6,332 bases of DNA from Micavibrio sp. (GTDB lineage: Bacteria > Pseudomonadota > Alphaproteobacteria > Micavibrionales > Micavibrionaceae). The notes under the pieces are model-generated. The model worked only from the letters and a program-made list of their open reading frames with translations, made no database searches and had not been told where the DNA came from. Location of the stretch: the NCBI GenBank assembly GCA_027051315.1, contig JALTZE010000031.1:1-6332 (forward strand), given 5' to 3'. Below, one piece after another: positions 4,740-6,332 of this stretch. The translations under genes were made by a program, and so were the position numbers. Numbering within the stretch: position 1 is the stretch's first letter; every line of letters begins with the position of its first letter.

Positions 4740-6332
4740 ATGATATATTCTAGAAAAACAAGTGCTATTACTGCTGAAGAAAGGCAGAAAAATGCTGATT
4801 TCTTGACTAGATATAACAAAGTCAGGTCTAGCTTTGATGCCGTAACAGATGGTTTTGATGGTTCAAAGATAAGTTATAAAAACTTATTCAATGTGCTGTC
4901 TGCCATTGAAGAGCTGGCTTATGATTATCCAAATTACAATCACCCTTTTTTAGAAGCTATTGCTAAATATGCTGAAAAACCAGAATATGATATTCGTTTT
5001 GGTGGTCAACTTCGAAAATTATTTCCTTTGATGAAAGAAGTAACTTCCGAATTTTATAGACAAATCACCTCTCTTGATTCGTTCAATTTTGCTGCTTCGG
5101 GAATAGAGGTAATATATTGTGATAATAATATATTAGGACGTACATCACATAATAATAAAAAGGAAGTAAAATTATATTATAGCCCCGTTTTAACAGATTT
5201 TGTTCCAAAATTATCATGGACACTAGAAGAGCTTTCGAATATTGGTATTTATCTAGATGATATGGTTGTTATAAGCTCTGGAAAATTACATGATGTGAAA
5301 TATAGCTCTTATCAACTTATTGATATTCCAAAAATAAATATGCAAATAGCTGTAAGCAATTATGTTGGAAATCCTGTTTTTGTATCAAATAAAATTTATA
5401 ATGTAGGTGTATGGTCTTCATATACATATGAAGATGTTGATGAACATGTAAGCGGTATAACGAAAATAAACAGCAATAATAGGGCTGAATTTATATCTAT
5501 TCTTAATAATGTATTATTATCAACTCTTTCTAAACATCCATCTGAATATGCAGAACTATCAACAGTAGAATATGCAGAAAAATATATTGTTTTAGACAAA
5601 ACAATATCAAAAGATGCAGCATTTGATTATGCATATCGGTATTTTTTAGAAAATGGAAAATGGCCGAATGAAATTGATGTAAAAGCAAAAAATGATAATT
5701 ACAAATATTGGAGCATATGGTTTAACAATATTCCTTTGGAAGATAGAATATCTGCAAATATAGAAATGTTTGATAAAATGGTTTATTCAGAGGCTGCAGC
5801 TTATTATGATTTAATGCACAGTCCTCCTCTTGATAATCTGGATGATTATATTCCATCATCAAATAAAATAAAATGGTGTCATATAAGAGATATTTATAAA
5901 AATTTTGGCTGTGATGGTGATGAAAAGCTTGATTTTTATTGCGTAAGTAAGAAAAATTTTAATCTAGAAGATATACACGATATTATTATAAACAATATAG
6001 CAAGAAATAAATCATTACCTGTTGTTAGTAAAGATAAGATAGGGGAATTAGGTGATGTTACTTGGAATTATTTAAGTCGCCACATAACCGATAATAAGAA
6101 AAAATTTAACAACCGTAATATACATGATATTGCCAGAGAACTTATCTTGAATCTGGCTGAGCAATATAGATTATCAAATGGTGATTTTCCTAACTCTAAA
6201 TCTGGAAAAGTAGAAAATTTTTCAAATCTTGACTGGAATGATGTGGAGCTTGCTATCATTAATATGAATTACTTTTCTATTAAGCATTTTTATATGCTTC
6301 ATGGGAAAAATATTCATGATATAGAACTTGAA
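4740..6332 (+). CDS. Large unknown protein with degenerate C-terminal repeats, cut by the right edge
   Basis: The frame is open for 531 codons from ATG 4740 to the last base with no stop, so this is a real, 3'-partial gene. An in-frame TAA at 4728 rules out a longer N terminus. There is no Shine-Dalgarno. I do not recognise the family. Seen: no signal peptide or membrane segment, and Asn/Asp/Tyr/Lys/Ile-rich composition. Residues about 1-290 are unassigned, including MQIAVSNYVGNPVFV (201-215). Residues about 292-531 hold about four degenerate units, each with a helix, a loop, a W and another helix: 292-331 (LENGKWP, W327), 349-390 (W379), 410-450 (W442) and 463-508 (LSNGDFPNSKSG, W499). IHDI recurs at 412, 461 and 525, which suggests a further unit past the edge. 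A repeat-based binding or scaffold role is an inference. It lies 63 bp after tRNA-Met. Confidence 0.85.
   Translation, partial: MIYSRKTSAITAEERQKNADFLTRYNKVRSSFDAVTDGFDGSKISYKNLFNVLSAIEELAYDYPNYNHPFLEAIAKYAEKPEYDIRFGGQLRKLFPLMKEVTSEFYRQITSLDSFNFAASGIEVIYCDNNILGRTSHNNKKEVKLYYSPVLTDFVPKLSWTLEELSNIGIYLDDMVVISSGKLHDVKYSSYQLIDIPKINMQIAVSNYVGNPVFVSNKIYNVGVWSSYTYEDVDEHVSGITKINSNNRAEFISILNNVLLSTLSKHPSEYAELSTVEYAEKYIVLDKTISKDAAFDYAYRYFLENGKWPNEIDVKAKNDNYKYWSIWFNNIPLEDRISANIEMFDKMVYSEAAAYYDLMHSPPLDNLDDYIPSSNKIKWCHIRDIYKNFGCDGDEKLDFYCVSKKNFNLEDIHDIIINNIARNKSLPVVSKDKIGELGDVTWNYLSRHITDNKKKFNNRNIHDIARELILNLAEQYRLSNGDFPNSKSGKVENFSNLDWNDVELAIINMNYFSIKHFYMLHGKNIHDIELE

Noticed and set aside
4736..4753. Five-codon frame ATG-CAT-GAT-ATA-TTC-TAG overlapping the start of the 4740 gene, as a regulatory leader peptide.
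   Set aside because: It has no Shine-Dalgarno and no codon pattern suggesting attenuation; such tiny frames arise by chance.
5396..5599. Minus-strand open frames of 60-77 codons at 533-766, 3243-3443, 3975-4196, 5396-5599 and 6068-6259.
   Set aside because: They lie wholly or mostly antisense inside well-supported genes, with no ribosome binding site or recognisable protein; they are shadows.

Overview
The window is AT-rich (roughly one third G+C by eye) and looks like part of an alphaproteobacterial chromosome. The evidence is indirect. MnmA carries the PIPCITCNQTVKF form of its catalytic-cysteine segment, TyrS is a 416-residue protein with an HVGN / KMGKT signature pair and a C-terminal S4 domain, and the elongator tRNA-Met has the G1.U72 ...CGCTACCA end I associate with alphaproteobacteria. 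A host-associated or gut AT-rich lineage is plausible, but I cannot name a genus.

Layout. A + strand gene (30-806) encodes a small stand-alone protein with a CCA-adding / poly(A)-polymerase-like nucleotidyltransferase head. It converges on tyrS (809-2059, minus) with only two bases between the stop codons. A 181-bp divergent intergenic region holds an 11-bp inverted repeat next to the tyrS ribosome binding site and a 9-bp direct repeat within a possible tyrS promoter. Next, on the + strand, come an unrecognised 369-residue protein with an XRE-like helix-turn-helix region near its N terminus (2241-3350), mnmA (3404-4513), an elongator tRNA-Met with its own promoter and encoded CCA (4600-4676), and a long reading frame from 4740 that runs off the right edge without a stop (531 codons visible). 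That last frame is an unrecognised protein whose C-terminal half contains about four degenerate repeats of 40-46 residues.

Together, the recognisable part is translation housekeeping: tyrosine charging (TyrS), s2U34 thiolation of tRNAs (MnmA) and a tRNA-Met. They are neighbours rather than a pathway, since MnmA does not act on tRNA-Met or tRNA-Tyr. The three other proteins are lineage-specific or orphan-like. I see no CRISPR array, IS element, phage cassette or defence island. The most interesting signals are the repeat protein at the right edge, the truncated nucleotidyltransferase, the possible HTH protein, and a recurring promoter layout: three + strand genes without a Shine-Dalgarno sequence have a -10-like hexamer 6-7 bases before the ATG, as expected for leaderless mRNAs.
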